DNA of 64,000 bases from Sphingomonas crocodyli (GTDB lineage: Bacteria > Pseudomonadota > Alphaproteobacteria > Sphingomonadales > Sphingomonadaceae), in the NCBI RefSeq assembly GCF_004005865.1, contig NZ_SACN01000001.1:558001-622000 (forward strand). Direction: 5' to 3'. Each line of letters starts with the position of its first letter. The first letter of the stretch is position 1. The notes below the pieces were generated by a model. It ran no database searches. It was not told the DNA's origin and saw only the letters and a list, made by a program, of their open reading frames with translations. A program made the translations under genes and the position numbers. Shown here one piece after another: positions 53,529-62,159 of this stretch.

Positions 53529-54023
53529 ATGAAGCGTTTAATGGTTATGGGAGCCGCAGTTGCGGCCATGTGCTCGGCTGTTCCGGCGCACGCTGCCGAC
53601 CTAGGCCTCGAAGCGGGCGGAGCTCGCTATAATGATGTTTGGGGTGCCGAAGTTGGCGTGACGTATCGCGTCGGCGTTTCGCGCTTTTACCTCGCTCCGA
53701 CCGTTGGCGCCTTCATCTACCAAGGCGACAATGACCGCTATTACGAGCAGACATTCACCAACGGGAACACGGTCTGCCGTGACTCCACAAACGGTCAATT
53801 CGCAAAGAAAGAGAAGTGCGACAACACCGCGATCAAGCCTTATGCGCGCCTTGAAGCGGGGATCAACATTCCCGCATTCGGCGCCGTTGGCGGCGGCGCG
53901 CGCTTCAGCACCAGCAAGGTTGTTCCGTACGGGACGGTTTCGATAAACCTTGCCCCGTCGATCCGCGTGAAGGGCAATGCCGGGAAAGACTATTATGCGC
54001 TTGGCTTGACCGCTGGTCTTTAA
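53529..54023 (+). CDS. exported β-rich hypothetical protein with Cys/GQF motif
   Basis: A 164-residue protein with a signal peptide (MKRLMVMGAAVAAMCSAVPAHA). The rest is built of alternating β-strand-like segments (ARYNDVWGAEVGVTYRVG, FYLAPTVGAFIYQG, KPYARLEAGINIPAFGAVGGGARFS, YYALGLTAGL), like a small outer-membrane barrel. An inserted loop holds VCRDSTNGQFAKKEKC, two cysteines around a GQF core. The family is not recognised. The following gene (minus strand) encodes another secreted protein with the same motif. Confidence 0.65.
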   Translation: MKRLMVMGAAVAAMCSAVPAHAADLGLEAGGARYNDVWGAEVGVTYRVGVSRFYLAPTVGAFIYQGDNDRYYEQTFTNGNTVCRDSTNGQFAKKEKCDNTAIKPYARLEAGINIPAFGAVGGGARFSTSKVVPYGTVSINLAPSIRVKGNAGKDYYALGLTAGL

Positions 54024-54136
54024 CGCGAGGCAACCACGCTTCCTACGTTAGAGCCGAGCAAAGGCTGAATTGAGCGCGGACCTCGATGTGTGGCGTTCAC
54101 CGGCCGGGATCAAAGGACCCCGACCGGTGATCGAAA

Positions 54137-54430
54137 TCAGGGGCACTTGGTGAATTGCCCCTTCTTTGGGCCTGTCGAGTAGCGGCACTTGCCGTTGGCG
54201 TCTTTGCTGACCTTCGCCATCGCGCTGGTGGTGGTCACCTGCGCACATTTGATGAACTGGCCTTTGTCGTTGCGGCAGGCTGCTTTTTGCGTGGTCGATG
54301 TTGAACTGACGACCTTGCCATTGTTGGTCGTCACCTTCGACGTTGATTTGCTCGCAGCTGCGGTTTGTGCAGCCGCGGGTGACCCCGCCAAAATGATCAT
54401 GATGGCAGCTGCGCCGAGCAAGTTTTTCAT
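54137..54430 (-). CDS. small exported protein with two Cys/GQF motifs
   Basis: A 97-residue protein. A signal peptide (MKNLLGAAAIMIILAGSPAAAQ) is followed by a Ser/Thr/Lys-rich segment and two related motifs, CRNDKGQFIKC and CRYSTGPKKGQFTKC. Each C-R-x...GQF-x-K-C unit could form a disulfide loop. ATG 54430 follows GGGAGAG. Family unknown. The same motif occurs once in the neighbouring exported protein at 53529-54023, suggesting related function or origin. Confidence 0.65.
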   Translation of the reverse strand: MKNLLGAAAIMIILAGSPAAAQTAAASKSTSKVTTNNGKVVSSTSTTQKAACRNDKGQFIKCAQVTTTSAMAKVSKDANGKCRYSTGPKKGQFTKCP

Positions 54431-54573
54431 AGCATCTCTCCCGCGCCGGACGGGGCGCGTGGCTTCAACGCGTGTGAGCAATACGAGGTCCCAACATGCG
54501 CGTTCTCGATCCGCCTCTGTCAGTCTGTGACGATCGGATAGCCGCCACTCACGGCGAACGCGCTAGCTAATGA

Positions 54574-55749
54574 CTACTGCTCGGTGAAAGCCTCATCGAC
54601 CCGCAATGTCTCTTCGGACGGCGAGGGACGTGCAAATCGAGAGATTGCGAAGGGGGCGATGGGCGTACTGGTCTGGCCCGTCGCAATTAGCTCAGCCATC
54701 ACATCGCCGACACCAGGCCCTAACTGGAACCCATGCCCGCAAAATCCGAACGCATAATAGAGCCCTGGGACCGCGGAACTTACCCCCATCACCGGGATAT
54801 TGTCGTCGAGATACCCCTCAACACCGCTCCACACTCGGATCACGCGCAGTGAAGCTAAGGCGGGTACAATCCGGCGCAATTGTCCGACCTGATGCAATGT
54901 ATTGTCGGGATTTACCTGGGCGCGGGCGGTGTCGATGTCAGCGCTTTCGCGAAGGCAGCCACCGAAAATCACATTGCCGCGCGGGATCTGGCGGAAATAG
55001 ATACCCTCCAACGGGTCGCGGGTCGTGACACTGAGCACAGGTTTAAACGCATAGCGGACCGGCTCGGTGACCGCCATTTGAGGGCCAAAGGCCTTCAGCG
55101 GAACGAGTTCGCCAAAACGTTCGGCAATCTGCGCGCCCCAAGCGCCCGCTGAAATCTGAAGGATTGGTGCCCGATAAATGCCGGCGGCGGTTTGAACCAC
55201 GAAGTCCTCGCCGACCTTTTCGATCGTCAGCGCTTCGCAATTTTCAACCACGGTTGCTCCAGCGCGTATCGCGGCCCGCGCAAAAGCGGGTGCCGCCAAG
55301 CGTGGATTGGCGTGGCCGTCGTCCGGCGACATCGAACCGATAATTGCTTCTCGGCTCAGATAGGGGAAGCGCTCGCGTAGCGCGTTGGGGCCCAGCAATT
55401 CGAGGTCGAGATCATAATCGCGCGCCGCACTTCGATATGCCTCGAGCGCCTCACCATCTTCATCGCGATATCCGAGGCATAAGTGACCGGTGACGATGAA
55501 CTCGACATCCTCACCGATCAATTCAGGCAACCGACCCCAAAGGGCGCGAGAGCGATGCGCAAGTGGCAATTGGGGAAGAAACCGGCCCTGGCGCCGAACA
55601 TTTCCGAAATTGACCCCGCTTGCCTGCTGGCCGACCAGGCCCCGTTCGAGAACGATAACCGAGAGGCCGCGCTGCCGAAGGAAGAAGGCAGTAGCGGACC
55701 CCATCAGGCCACCACCGATGATCAGGACATCTGCTTGGGTGGCGATCAT
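54574..55749 (-). CDS. FAD-dependent DAO-type oxidase subunit (HcnC/OoxB-like)
   Basis: A 391-residue amino-acid-oxidase-family flavoprotein. FAD fold DVLIIGGGLMGSATAFFLRQRGLSVIVLERG, then SGVNFGNVRRQGR, ISAGAWGAQIAERFGELVPL and the C-terminal VIRVWSGVEGYLDDNIPVMGVSSAVPGLYYAFGFCGHGFQLGPGVGDVMAELI. It matches the β subunit of HCN synthase, opine oxidase and D-hydroxyproline dehydrogenase. Order and overlap with the two upstream genes (ATGA) show one complex. It passes electrons through the partner subunits' Fe-S centres. The substrate is unknown. Confidence 0.88.
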   Translation of the reverse strand: MIATQADVLIIGGGLMGSATAFFLRQRGLSVIVLERGLVGQQASGVNFGNVRRQGRFLPQLPLAHRSRALWGRLPELIGEDVEFIVTGHLCLGYRDEDGEALEAYRSAARDYDLDLELLGPNALRERFPYLSREAIIGSMSPDDGHANPRLAAPAFARAAIRAGATVVENCEALTIEKVGEDFVVQTAAGIYRAPILQISAGAWGAQIAERFGELVPLKAFGPQMAVTEPVRYAFKPVLSVTTRDPLEGIYFRQIPRGNVIFGGCLRESADIDTARAQVNPDNTLHQVGQLRRIVPALASLRVIRVWSGVEGYLDDNIPVMGVSSAVPGLYYAFGFCGHGFQLGPGVGDVMAELIATGQTSTPIAPFAISRFARPSPSEETLRVDEAFTEQ

Positions 55750-57134
55750 CCGGCCTTCACCTCGGTCGCGACGGGGAGCGGCTTGATAGGTGCTTGCCCG
55801 CGCAGTCGGCCTACTTGATCGATTTCGATATCGAGCGTCGCCGCTAAGATTTCGGCACCTGCTAAACCGCAATAACGGCCCTGGCATCGACCCATGCCGA
55901 CGCGCGAGAACGCCTTTGCTCGATTGACTTCGGGAGCACCGCGTTCGCAAGCGGCGTCGCGTAAGGCGCCAGCGGTAATAGTTTCGCAGCGGCACACTAA
56001 GGTGTTGTCGTCGAGATCCTTCGCCAGATGAGCTGGCCAGGGAAAGGCGATAGACAGGCCTTTGCGAAAGCGATCCATCCGCTTTTGCGAGCGGCGTAAC
56101 CTCGAACGATTTTCACGCCCATTGGCGATCCCTAAATCCTCAAGCGCCGCCATCGCTGCAAGACGACCGGCATTTTCGGCGCCGTCTGCGCCTAGGATCC
56201 GCACGCCATCGCCAGCGAGATAGACGTTCTCGACCGAACTGCGTCCATCCATGTCGGTTGTGGGAAGCCATTGCCGACTATCGTGGTCGAAATCGAAGCG
56301 ACAGCCAGCGAGATCCGCAAGCTGCGTTTCGGCACGCAGATGGTAGCCGAGCGCGACAGCATCGCAATTTGTCCTCAAGAAGCTCCCATTTGCCAGCCTA
56401 ACTGTGAGCGCGGCGACACGGCCATCGCCTTGACCAGCATCCTGCCCTTCAATGGCCAATGGCGTTACACCGCGATGGACTGGGATACCGGCACGTCGGA
56501 GCCGCCAGAGAAGAGCAGCCCCCTTCACAAGGACATCAGGCCGAGAGGCCATCAGAGGCAAAGCTCGCAGGCGATTTAATTCCGACGATGTGTCGAGCAC
56601 GGCTGCGACCTGCGCGCCGGCTTTCACATATTGGGCAGCTACCAGATAGAGGAGCGGCCCCGAACCCATGAAGACAACGCGACGGCCAATTGAACATGCC
56701 TGTGCCTTAAGCGCGATCTGCGCGGCACCAAGGCTGTACGTGCCAGTACGGGTCCAGCCGGCCACAGGAAACAGGCGATCGGTCGCACCGCAGGCCAAAA
56801 TCAACGCGTCGAACGGCAATGTTTCCGCAACTGTCCCCGCGACAATGCGCAGCGCCCTGCCGTCAACGTCCCAGGCCAATGTCTGCGCTCGATAGTCGAT
56901 GGCCGGAAGCAGCGAAGCAAAGGCATTATGGACAGCGACGGCCCGCTTCGCTTCGGTCCCATAAAGATCGCGTGCCGATCGGCGGAAGCCTAGGGGTTGG
57001 CGTCGATAGATCTGACCACCAGCGGCGGCGGCTTCGTCGATGACGGTCGGCCGCACACCAGCTTTGACCAGTACTTCTGCGGCTCTGACGCCCGCAGGCC
57101 CAGCTCCAACGATAATTATACGTGGATCGGCCAT
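55746..57134 (-). CDS. FAD/NAD(P)-binding and BFD [2Fe-2S] subunit (HcnB/OoxA-like)
   Basis: A 462-residue protein. First dinucleotide fold IIIVGAGPAGVRAAEVLVKAG with GGQIYRR, a second RRVVFMGSGPLLYLVAAQYVKAG, and VENVYLAGDGVRILGADGAENAGRLAA as in the α subunit of HcnB/opine oxidases. The C-terminal BFD-type cluster domain has LVCRCETITAGALRDA and RVGMGRCQGRYCG (CxC...CxxxxC). Together with the 2Fe-2S protein upstream and the DAO subunit downstream it forms a heterotrimeric dehydrogenase. The start at 57134 overlaps the upstream gene by 19 bases. Confidence 0.9.
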   Translation of the reverse strand: MADPRIIIVGAGPAGVRAAEVLVKAGVRPTVIDEAAAAGGQIYRRQPLGFRRSARDLYGTEAKRAVAVHNAFASLLPAIDYRAQTLAWDVDGRALRIVAGTVAETLPFDALILACGATDRLFPVAGWTRTGTYSLGAAQIALKAQACSIGRRVVFMGSGPLLYLVAAQYVKAGAQVAAVLDTSSELNRLRALPLMASRPDVLVKGAALLWRLRRAGIPVHRGVTPLAIEGQDAGQGDGRVAALTVRLANGSFLRTNCDAVALGYHLRAETQLADLAGCRFDFDHDSRQWLPTTDMDGRSSVENVYLAGDGVRILGADGAENAGRLAAMAALEDLGIANGRENRSRLRRSQKRMDRFRKGLSIAFPWPAHLAKDLDDNTLVCRCETITAGALRDAACERGAPEVNRAKAFSRVGMGRCQGRYCGLAGAEILAATLDIEIDQVGRLRGQAPIKPLPVATEVKAG

Positions 57135-57439
57135 AGCCCGTCTGGCTCTCCCGTTACGATACGCATCCGCGGCTCGACAGGGGTCGAGCAAGCTCGCAGC
57201 CGATCACCGGCCTCCGTCCAGACCCAACAATCCTGGCAAGCGCCCATCAGACAGAAGCCAGCTCGGTCGCCATCGCCAAATTCGGAGCGACGCAAACGCC
57301 CTATATTGGTCAGGATAGCAACGAGCAGCGTATCGCCTTGGAGCGCCTTGACGTCATGCCCATCGATTGAAAGCCTTACCGATTTCCGGCTGGTCTCGGC
57401 GAGCCTAACGAGCTGAGTAGGGCTTAGCGTTTCCTTCAT
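57116..57439 (-). CDS. 2Fe-2S ferredoxin-like subunit (HcnA-like)
   Basis: A 107-residue protein with a plant-type [2Fe-2S] ligand set: GFCLMGACQDCWVW and later RACSTP (CxxxxCxxC...C). VRLSIDGHDVKALQGDTLLVAILTN precedes it as in HcnA and γ subunits of opine or hydroxyproline dehydrogenases. It is the first gene of the three-subunit set, and the next gene starts inside its 3' end. The GNAT gene lies 82 bases upstream on the same strand and may share the promoter. Confidence 0.88.
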   Translation of the reverse strand: MKETLSPTQLVRLAETSRKSVRLSIDGHDVKALQGDTLLVAILTNIGRLRRSEFGDGDRAGFCLMGACQDCWVWTEAGDRLRACSTPVEPRMRIVTGEPDGLWPIHV

Positions 57440-57521
57440 ATCTGGAAGCTCCAGGCCGACCCATAAGGAGACCGCTTAAGCGTCCGCGATATACGCCTGC
57501 CGGGACTGTTCCGATCGTTCA

Positions 57522-58385
57522 TCACCCCGTTGCCTGCGTGACGAGTGCAAACTGCTTTGCAGGCCCTCTTTGCGGCCACATGCCACGCACCATTGGGGTA
57601 GCCGTTGACGCCGCTTCCAGTCCTGCCGCTTCGAGCCAGGCGCGAAATGCATCACTGACATCTCCGCTGACATCAACCCGAACATGCTCGCCTACCGCGC
57701 GCGTTAGCCAGTATGAAATCAGAGATTGTGCGGCCCGCTCGTCCTGCGCGACCACAGGGCCAATGGCCCAGCCACCGCAATAGCGTCGGCATAAAGAGGC
57801 GCCGACCGGGACGTCGTCTTCCAGAAGCACGGCACCTTCCGACATCGCCAAGATGGATTGGGTGAATGCATCACGCTGGAGTCCGGATCCTTCCTGTGCC
57901 AGCCGAACTACGACAGCGGCGAGATCGGGGGTAAGCGATACAATCCTACCTGCTGCCACTGAAACCGGCGACAGTGTCGATTTGATCGACCCTTGATGCT
58001 GATAGAGGACGCCTTGGCTGACGAAGCCGAAGCGTTCGTAGAGAGGGCGGCCTGCCGGTGTGGCATGTAGGATGATCGTGCGGCCAAACAGTGCATCCAG
58101 ACACGCCTCCGTTAGGCGTTTGCCGATGCCAAATCCTTGAAGGCGTGGATCGACCATGACGGCGCCAATGGAGCTTACGCCTTGATCATAGTCCCAATGC
58201 AGAGCGGTCCCGACGATGACGTCGTCGCACTCGGCGACAAAGCCACGGCCGAAAGTGCCGAACCATTGCCAATCCTCAAGGCGCTGCGGCCACCCAAAGG
58301 AGCTTGAGAGCGCATGAGCCTTCGCAATATCCGCCGGTTCAAACGGCCGGATGACAACCTGCTCGTTCGGACGAGGCTTGCTCAT
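57522..58385 (-). CDS. GNAT family N-acetyltransferase with C-terminal YitH-like domain
   Basis: A 287-residue protein. The GNAT core occupies residues ~10-140: VIRPFEPADIAKAHALSSSFGW, VIGAVMVDPRLQGFGIGKRLTEACLDAL (acetyl-CoA-binding RxxGxG-like QGFGIGKRL) and LYERFGF. The C-terminal half (VSLTPDLAAVVVRL, AVLLEDDVPVGASLCRRYCGGWAIGPVVAQDERAAQSLIS) matches the acetyltransferase-18/YitH-type domain. The acceptor is unknown. It is first of a minus-strand set with the HcnABC-like genes and faces the XRE-cupin regulator across a shared promoter region. Confidence 0.87.
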   Translation of the reverse strand: MSKPRPNEQVVIRPFEPADIAKAHALSSSFGWPQRLEDWQWFGTFGRGFVAECDDVIVGTALHWDYDQGVSSIGAVMVDPRLQGFGIGKRLTEACLDALFGRTIILHATPAGRPLYERFGFVSQGVLYQHQGSIKSTLSPVSVAAGRIVSLTPDLAAVVVRLAQEGSGLQRDAFTQSILAMSEGAVLLEDDVPVGASLCRRYCGGWAIGPVVAQDERAAQSLISYWLTRAVGEHVRVDVSGDVSDAFRAWLEAAGLEAASTATPMVRGMWPQRGPAKQFALVTQATG

Positions 58386-58753
58386 AATTTGTTTCTCATG
58401 CGTGGTCGTGCGCCTCGGTGTCGGCGAAACCGGCGGTGGTTCAAGCTGATATTTTCAATATATTGCTCAATAATCTACTCCGTGCAACCAGTTTAGTGCG
58501 GTTTTGAGCGGCTGGGCGCATATTCGCCCGAATGAGACGTTTCCACATTCCGCGTTTGAAAAGCTCCAGAAACTGGCATGTTCTGCTGCCAAATCTAGTT
58601 CGATCGCCTCTCTGGTAGCGCACCGAGATGCTTTCGATTGCGATTGATCATCGTGAAATCGATGCAACTTTATGTTGTGCATTCGCGAAAAAATCGACAG
58701 GTAGCAGGATTGTGAAGAGCGCGCTGAGCCATTCGGCGCCAGGGGGAGAGTGC
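58386..58753. other. divergent promoter region, GNAT/flavoenzyme set versus regulator
   Basis: 368 bases, AT-richer than the genes. No gene is credible here. It holds the CAATATATTG palindrome at 58457-58466 with a nearby TTGCTCAATAATC. The regulator's ribosome site GGGGAGAG (58742-58749) decides ATG 58754. Confidence 0.55.
58457..58466. promoter_or_regulatory. candidate operator CAATATATTG, site 1
   Basis: Perfect 10-base palindrome in context GATATTTTCAATATATTGCT. The same core with related flank occurs at 60424-60433. It lies 72 bases upstream of the GNAT start and is the likely binding site of the adjacent XRE-cupin regulator (inference). Confidence 0.6.
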
Positions 58754-59356
58754 ATGAGCAAGTCGAGCGGAGAAGAGGCTGTCAGCGATTCCCATGTTGG
58801 CGTTCGGCTGCGTTCTTTTCGTAAGGCTGCTCGCCTATCGATCAACGAGCTGGGAACGAAGGCTGGCGTATCCAATGGCATGATCAGCCAAATCGAGCGC
58901 GGGCTGACAAATCCGTCACTCAAAACTCTTGAGCGGCTACATATCGCCTTGTCCGTTCCGTTGACGGCGCTCTTAGAAAGCGGCGGTGCCAAGGCGGTCG
59001 CCGCAAACCGTGAATTGATCCGACGGATTGAGGATCGTCCGATCTTCAAAGTTGGTCGCGAAGGCATGACCAAGGAGTTGCTCACTCCGTCGGGCGATCA
59101 CGAAATCCAGATGATGATCATCGGCCTGCCCGCTGGGGCAAAATCGGTCGATGTTCTCCTGGGCGAAGGTGAGAAGGCTGGCTGGATTCTCGAGGGTTCC
59201 ATCCAACTCACCGTTAATGGGCATCATAGCATGCTCAATGCCGGCGATAGCTTTCAGTTCTCGAGCGCTGTGCCACATAGTATTCTCAACCCAGGTGACA
59301 GCGAGGCGCGGCTGCTATGGGTTATGCGGGTCGAACCCGCCGAAGTTCACCTTTGA
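58754..59356 (+). CDS. XRE-family transcriptional regulator with cupin sensor (PuuR-like)
   Basis: A 200-residue regulator. The N-terminal XRE helix-turn-helix is at residues ~17-70 (VGVRLRSFRKAARLSINELGTKAGVSNGMISQIERGLTNPSLKTLERL). A C-terminal cupin is at ~115-195 (PAGAKSVDVLLGEGEKAGWILEGSIQLTVNGHHSMLNAGDSFQFSSAVPHSILNPG). This is the layout of PuuR and other amine or amino-acid catabolism regulators, which sense a metabolite in the cupin pocket. ATG 58754 follows GGGGAGAG. It likely binds the CAATATATTG sites flanking the two divergent regions. Confidence 0.9.
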   Translation: MSKSSGEEAVSDSHVGVRLRSFRKAARLSINELGTKAGVSNGMISQIERGLTNPSLKTLERLHIALSVPLTALLESGGAKAVAANRELIRRIEDRPIFKVGREGMTKELLTPSGDHEIQMMIIGLPAGAKSVDVLLGEGEKAGWILEGSIQLTVNGHHSMLNAGDSFQFSSAVPHSILNPGDSEARLLWVMRVEPAEVHL

Positions 59357-59445
59357 TGACCTAACCCGCATTCGCACAATGTAGTGATTGAATACGGGTT
59401 TGATCCTCTAGGCAACAGCCATTTTCTCCCAGTTCGAAGCTCTTG

Positions 59446-60174
59446 TTAAGCGCGGCAAATAGCCGCCACCTTGCTGACGGGCACGGTGCTGACCCAATTT
59501 ACTTCGCCGCCCTTGCGCACGACGAAGATGTCATCCTTGCTAAAAACATGATCTGCACCGCGGCGGTCTACGAAGGAGACCGAGCCTTCAAGCAGATGCA
59601 TCAGTTCGAAATAATCAAACGTGACCGGGCGGCGCGCATAGCCATTCGCATTCCACGCAGCCGCGGCAAAAAGGCCGTCGTTCGATTCAAAATCAATATG
59701 ACGGAAGGCTTTGGGCATCTCGCCAATGACCAGCCCCTCGCGCAACGGCGGTGACGCTTCGCGCGGCAGCGTTGGGTCGATTTTGACCGGTTCTCGCGCC
59801 GTTGTCTCATTGCTTGCTTGGCACATGAATGCGATGGTCGCAGGCGCGCTAGTGTCCCACGAGAAGGCAGCATTTTTGGGCAGGACTGCGCTTTCTCCCG
59901 TCTTCAGCGAAAAAGCGACTATACCACGGATCTGCACCTCGCCATCCATGACGAGGATGAACTCATCATTTGGCATCGACGCAACCGTCCCAGTGCCTGC
60001 AGCAAGTTCAATTAGCCCCAGTGCCGTCGGGCCATCCGGCAGAGAAACATAGCGGCGGTCGGCGAGAAAATCATGACCTTCCAGCTCTTGGCTGTCCTCA
60101 CGCGATTGCGCGGCAAACGCCCGTAGGTCGATGATGCACGGATAGCTGTCCGCCTCATGTTTCGCAGAGTTCAT
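59446..60174 (-). CDS. bicupin domain protein (cupin_3-like)
   Basis: A 242-residue protein with two cupin domains. The N-terminal one includes ELAAGTGTVASMPNDEFILVMDGEVQIRG and TGESAVLPKNAAFSWDT. The C-terminal one includes RRPVTFDYFELMHLLEGSVSFVDRRGADHVFSKDDIFVVRKGGEVNWVST, similar to DUF861/cupin_3 proteins. Metal ligands are not clearly conserved in the first domain. The function is unknown, possibly processing an amine catabolite. It is divergent from the aldehyde dehydrogenase gene. Confidence 0.8.
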   Translation of the reverse strand: MNSAKHEADSYPCIIDLRAFAAQSREDSQELEGHDFLADRRYVSLPDGPTALGLIELAAGTGTVASMPNDEFILVMDGEVQIRGIVAFSLKTGESAVLPKNAAFSWDTSAPATIAFMCQASNETTAREPVKIDPTLPREASPPLREGLVIGEMPKAFRHIDFESNDGLFAAAAWNANGYARRPVTFDYFELMHLLEGSVSFVDRRGADHVFSKDDIFVVRKGGEVNWVSTVPVSKVAAICRA

Positions 60175-60677
60175 GTGTCCTCACCGATGATGATGGCCAG
60201 CGCCTCTGCTTCGGCAGGGCATCTGGAATGGCTTTCGCCAATATTCAAAAATCAGCACCGTGCGCAAGAGTGAAATTCACTATTATATCTCCAAATGTTT
60301 GATGCGTGCTGGTTGTCGTTCTGGCGATAGGGTTGAGGGAGGCCGCCATATACCTAGATAATTGACAGACCCGGATGCGGCAGATCGTTGATCGTAGCGG
60401 CTTCTTGACGATTGTCGTATCATCAATATATTGAATATCGCGGCTCGGCATCGTCGCCGGTTTGAAATTTGCGCGCCCGAAACAGCTAATCGGCGCCTGT
60501 CAGTGACTGCGGGACGTCGGATCGCTTCCTTGGGATCCGCGACATTGGAGAGGCTTGGCTGATGCGGATCACGCAATGCCTTGGTGCAACGCTCGCGATC
60601 CCAAGCGGCCGTACCCGAACCTGCCCGGTCAGATCATCAATCCGCTCCCAAAATCTCAACATCGAAGGACCGCTTTC
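60175..60677. other. long divergent regulatory region before the aldehyde dehydrogenase gene
   Basis: 503 bases without a credible gene. It is AT-rich around 60250-60440, with a TTGACA at 60363-60368 and the operator-like palindrome at 60424-60433. AAGGA at 60665-60669 is the ribosome site for ATG 60678. The open frame upstream to 60555 lacks homology. Confidence 0.5.
60423..60434. promoter_or_regulatory. candidate operator TCAATATATTGA, site 2
   Basis: Perfect 12-base palindrome. On the minus strand its flank reads GATATTCAATATATTGATG, matching site 1 (GATATTTTCAATATATTGCT). It lies 244 bases before the aldehyde dehydrogenase start and 249 bases before the bicupin start. Confidence 0.6.
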
Positions 60678-62159
60678 ATGTCTTCGCTAGATTTTCTTCC
60701 GCACGAAATTCGCATCCCGAGCGGGCATTTCATTGGCGGCAAGGCTGTGGGCGCCACCAATGAAGACATTCAGGTTCTGCGTCCGTCCGATGGATTGCCG
60801 TTGGGTTGGCTTCCGGCTGGCGACGAAGCGGTCGTCGCACAGGCGGTTGACGCTGCGTCAGACGGGCTCAAGGCATCGGGTTGGGCGACGGTTGCGCCGC
60901 GTGAACGCGGGCGGGTCATACGTCGTTGGGCGGATCTGCTCGAGGCGAATATCGTACCGCTTGCGCAGCTTGAAGCGCTCGGCTCGACGCGCCCTGTCAC
61001 TGAGGCATTTAACGGCGATGTTCGTTCGACGATCGAAGCCATTCGGTTCTTCGGAGAATATGCGGACAAGCTCGGGGGCGATATCGCGGCCACCCGCAGC
61101 AAGAGCTTGGGATTTGTAGCATCGGAGCCCTATGGCATCGTTGGTGCCATCGCGCCGTGGAACTTCCCACTCTCGATGATGTCGTGGAAAATTGGTCCTG
61201 CGCTAGCGGCAGGAAATGCGGTTGTTCTCAAGCCCTCCGAACTCACGCCTTTTTCAACCGTCCGGGTTGCAGAACTGGCGATTGAGGCGGGTATGCCTGC
61301 TGGCATTTTGAACATCGTTCACGGCTATGGTCAGGATGCAGGTTCGGCGATCGTGCGGCATCCGGATATCGCTAAGGTTAGCTTCACCGGGTCAACGCGC
61401 ACTGGCGCGGCCATCATGAGTGAGATCGCAGCGACGGGCATCAAGCCGATGACGCTTGAACTGGGTGGCAAGAGCCCGCAGCTGGTTTTCGAGCATGTTG
61501 ATGACATCCGGCACACCGCCGATTGCATTGTTCGTGGCTTCTGCGGCAACGCCGGCCAGGCTTGTATCGCGGGGTCCCGCTTGATCGTCCACGAGCGCAT
61601 CGCTGAGCCGCTTATCGATGCGATCATCGAGATGATCGACCGTTTAGCGCCGGGCCTTACTTGGGCATCGGACACCAAGTTCTCGCCGATCATCAGCCGC
61701 AAGCAGGCAGACCGTATCGACGCTATTGTCCAGCAGAGCCTCTCCAAAGGTGCTGAGGTGAGACATGGAGGTGGGTTCTTTGCCGACACTGGGGAGGGGG
61801 CTTATTATCGTCCTACCCTGCTGCATCGATTGGAGGCTGAGAATCCGGCGCTCATCGAGGAAATTTTCGGCCCCGTCCTGACCATTCAGACCTTCCGAGA
61901 TGAAGAGGAAGGCATCGCGCTCGCTGCTCATCCCATTTACGGCTTGGCGGCTGGCGTGCACACCAGCAACCTGTCGCAGGCGATGCGGGCTATGCGCGGT
62001 ATTGCTGCTGGTACGGTTTGGATCAACCGCTTCATTCGGAGCGGAGACATGGTCATTCCCACCGGCGGCTATGGTCAGTCGGGTTTCGGCAAGGATCTCG
62101 GCCGGCAGGCTTTCGAGGGCAATTTGCGACACAAGAGCGTATTGATTGATTTCGACTGA
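60678..62159 (+). CDS. NAD(P)-dependent aldehyde dehydrogenase (PuuC/betaine-type)
   Basis: A 493-residue aldehyde dehydrogenase superfamily enzyme. GIVGAIAPWNFPLSMMSWKIGPALAAGNAVVLKPSE is the cofactor-binding stretch, ISFTGST-like VSFTGSTRTGAA the turn, MTLELGGKSP carries the general-base Glu, and FCGNAGQACIAGSR holds the catalytic Cys. EEIFGPVLTIQTFRDEEEGI and the C-terminal GYGQSGFGKDLGRQAFEGNLRHKSVLI resemble amine-derived ω-aldehyde dehydrogenases. It probably oxidises an aldehyde released by the neighbouring flavoenzyme pathway. ATG 60678 fits the ribosome site AAGGA. Confidence 0.92.
   Translation: MSSLDFLPHEIRIPSGHFIGGKAVGATNEDIQVLRPSDGLPLGWLPAGDEAVVAQAVDAASDGLKASGWATVAPRERGRVIRRWADLLEANIVPLAQLEALGSTRPVTEAFNGDVRSTIEAIRFFGEYADKLGGDIAATRSKSLGFVASEPYGIVGAIAPWNFPLSMMSWKIGPALAAGNAVVLKPSELTPFSTVRVAELAIEAGMPAGILNIVHGYGQDAGSAIVRHPDIAKVSFTGSTRTGAAIMSEIAATGIKPMTLELGGKSPQLVFEHVDDIRHTADCIVRGFCGNAGQACIAGSRLIVHERIAEPLIDAIIEMIDRLAPGLTWASDTKFSPIISRKQADRIDAIVQQSLSKGAEVRHGGGFFADTGEGAYYRPTLLHRLEAENPALIEEIFGPVLTIQTFRDEEEGIALAAHPIYGLAAGVHTSNLSQAMRAMRGIAAGTVWINRFIRSGDMVIPTGGYGQSGFGKDLGRQAFEGNLRHKSVLIDFD

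Noticed and set aside
54574..57439. Naming the three-subunit flavoenzyme as hydrogen cyanide synthase
   Set aside because: Order and size match hcnABC, but the same layout is shared by opine oxidase and D-hydroxyproline dehydrogenase, and the context looks catabolic. Sequence alone cannot decide.
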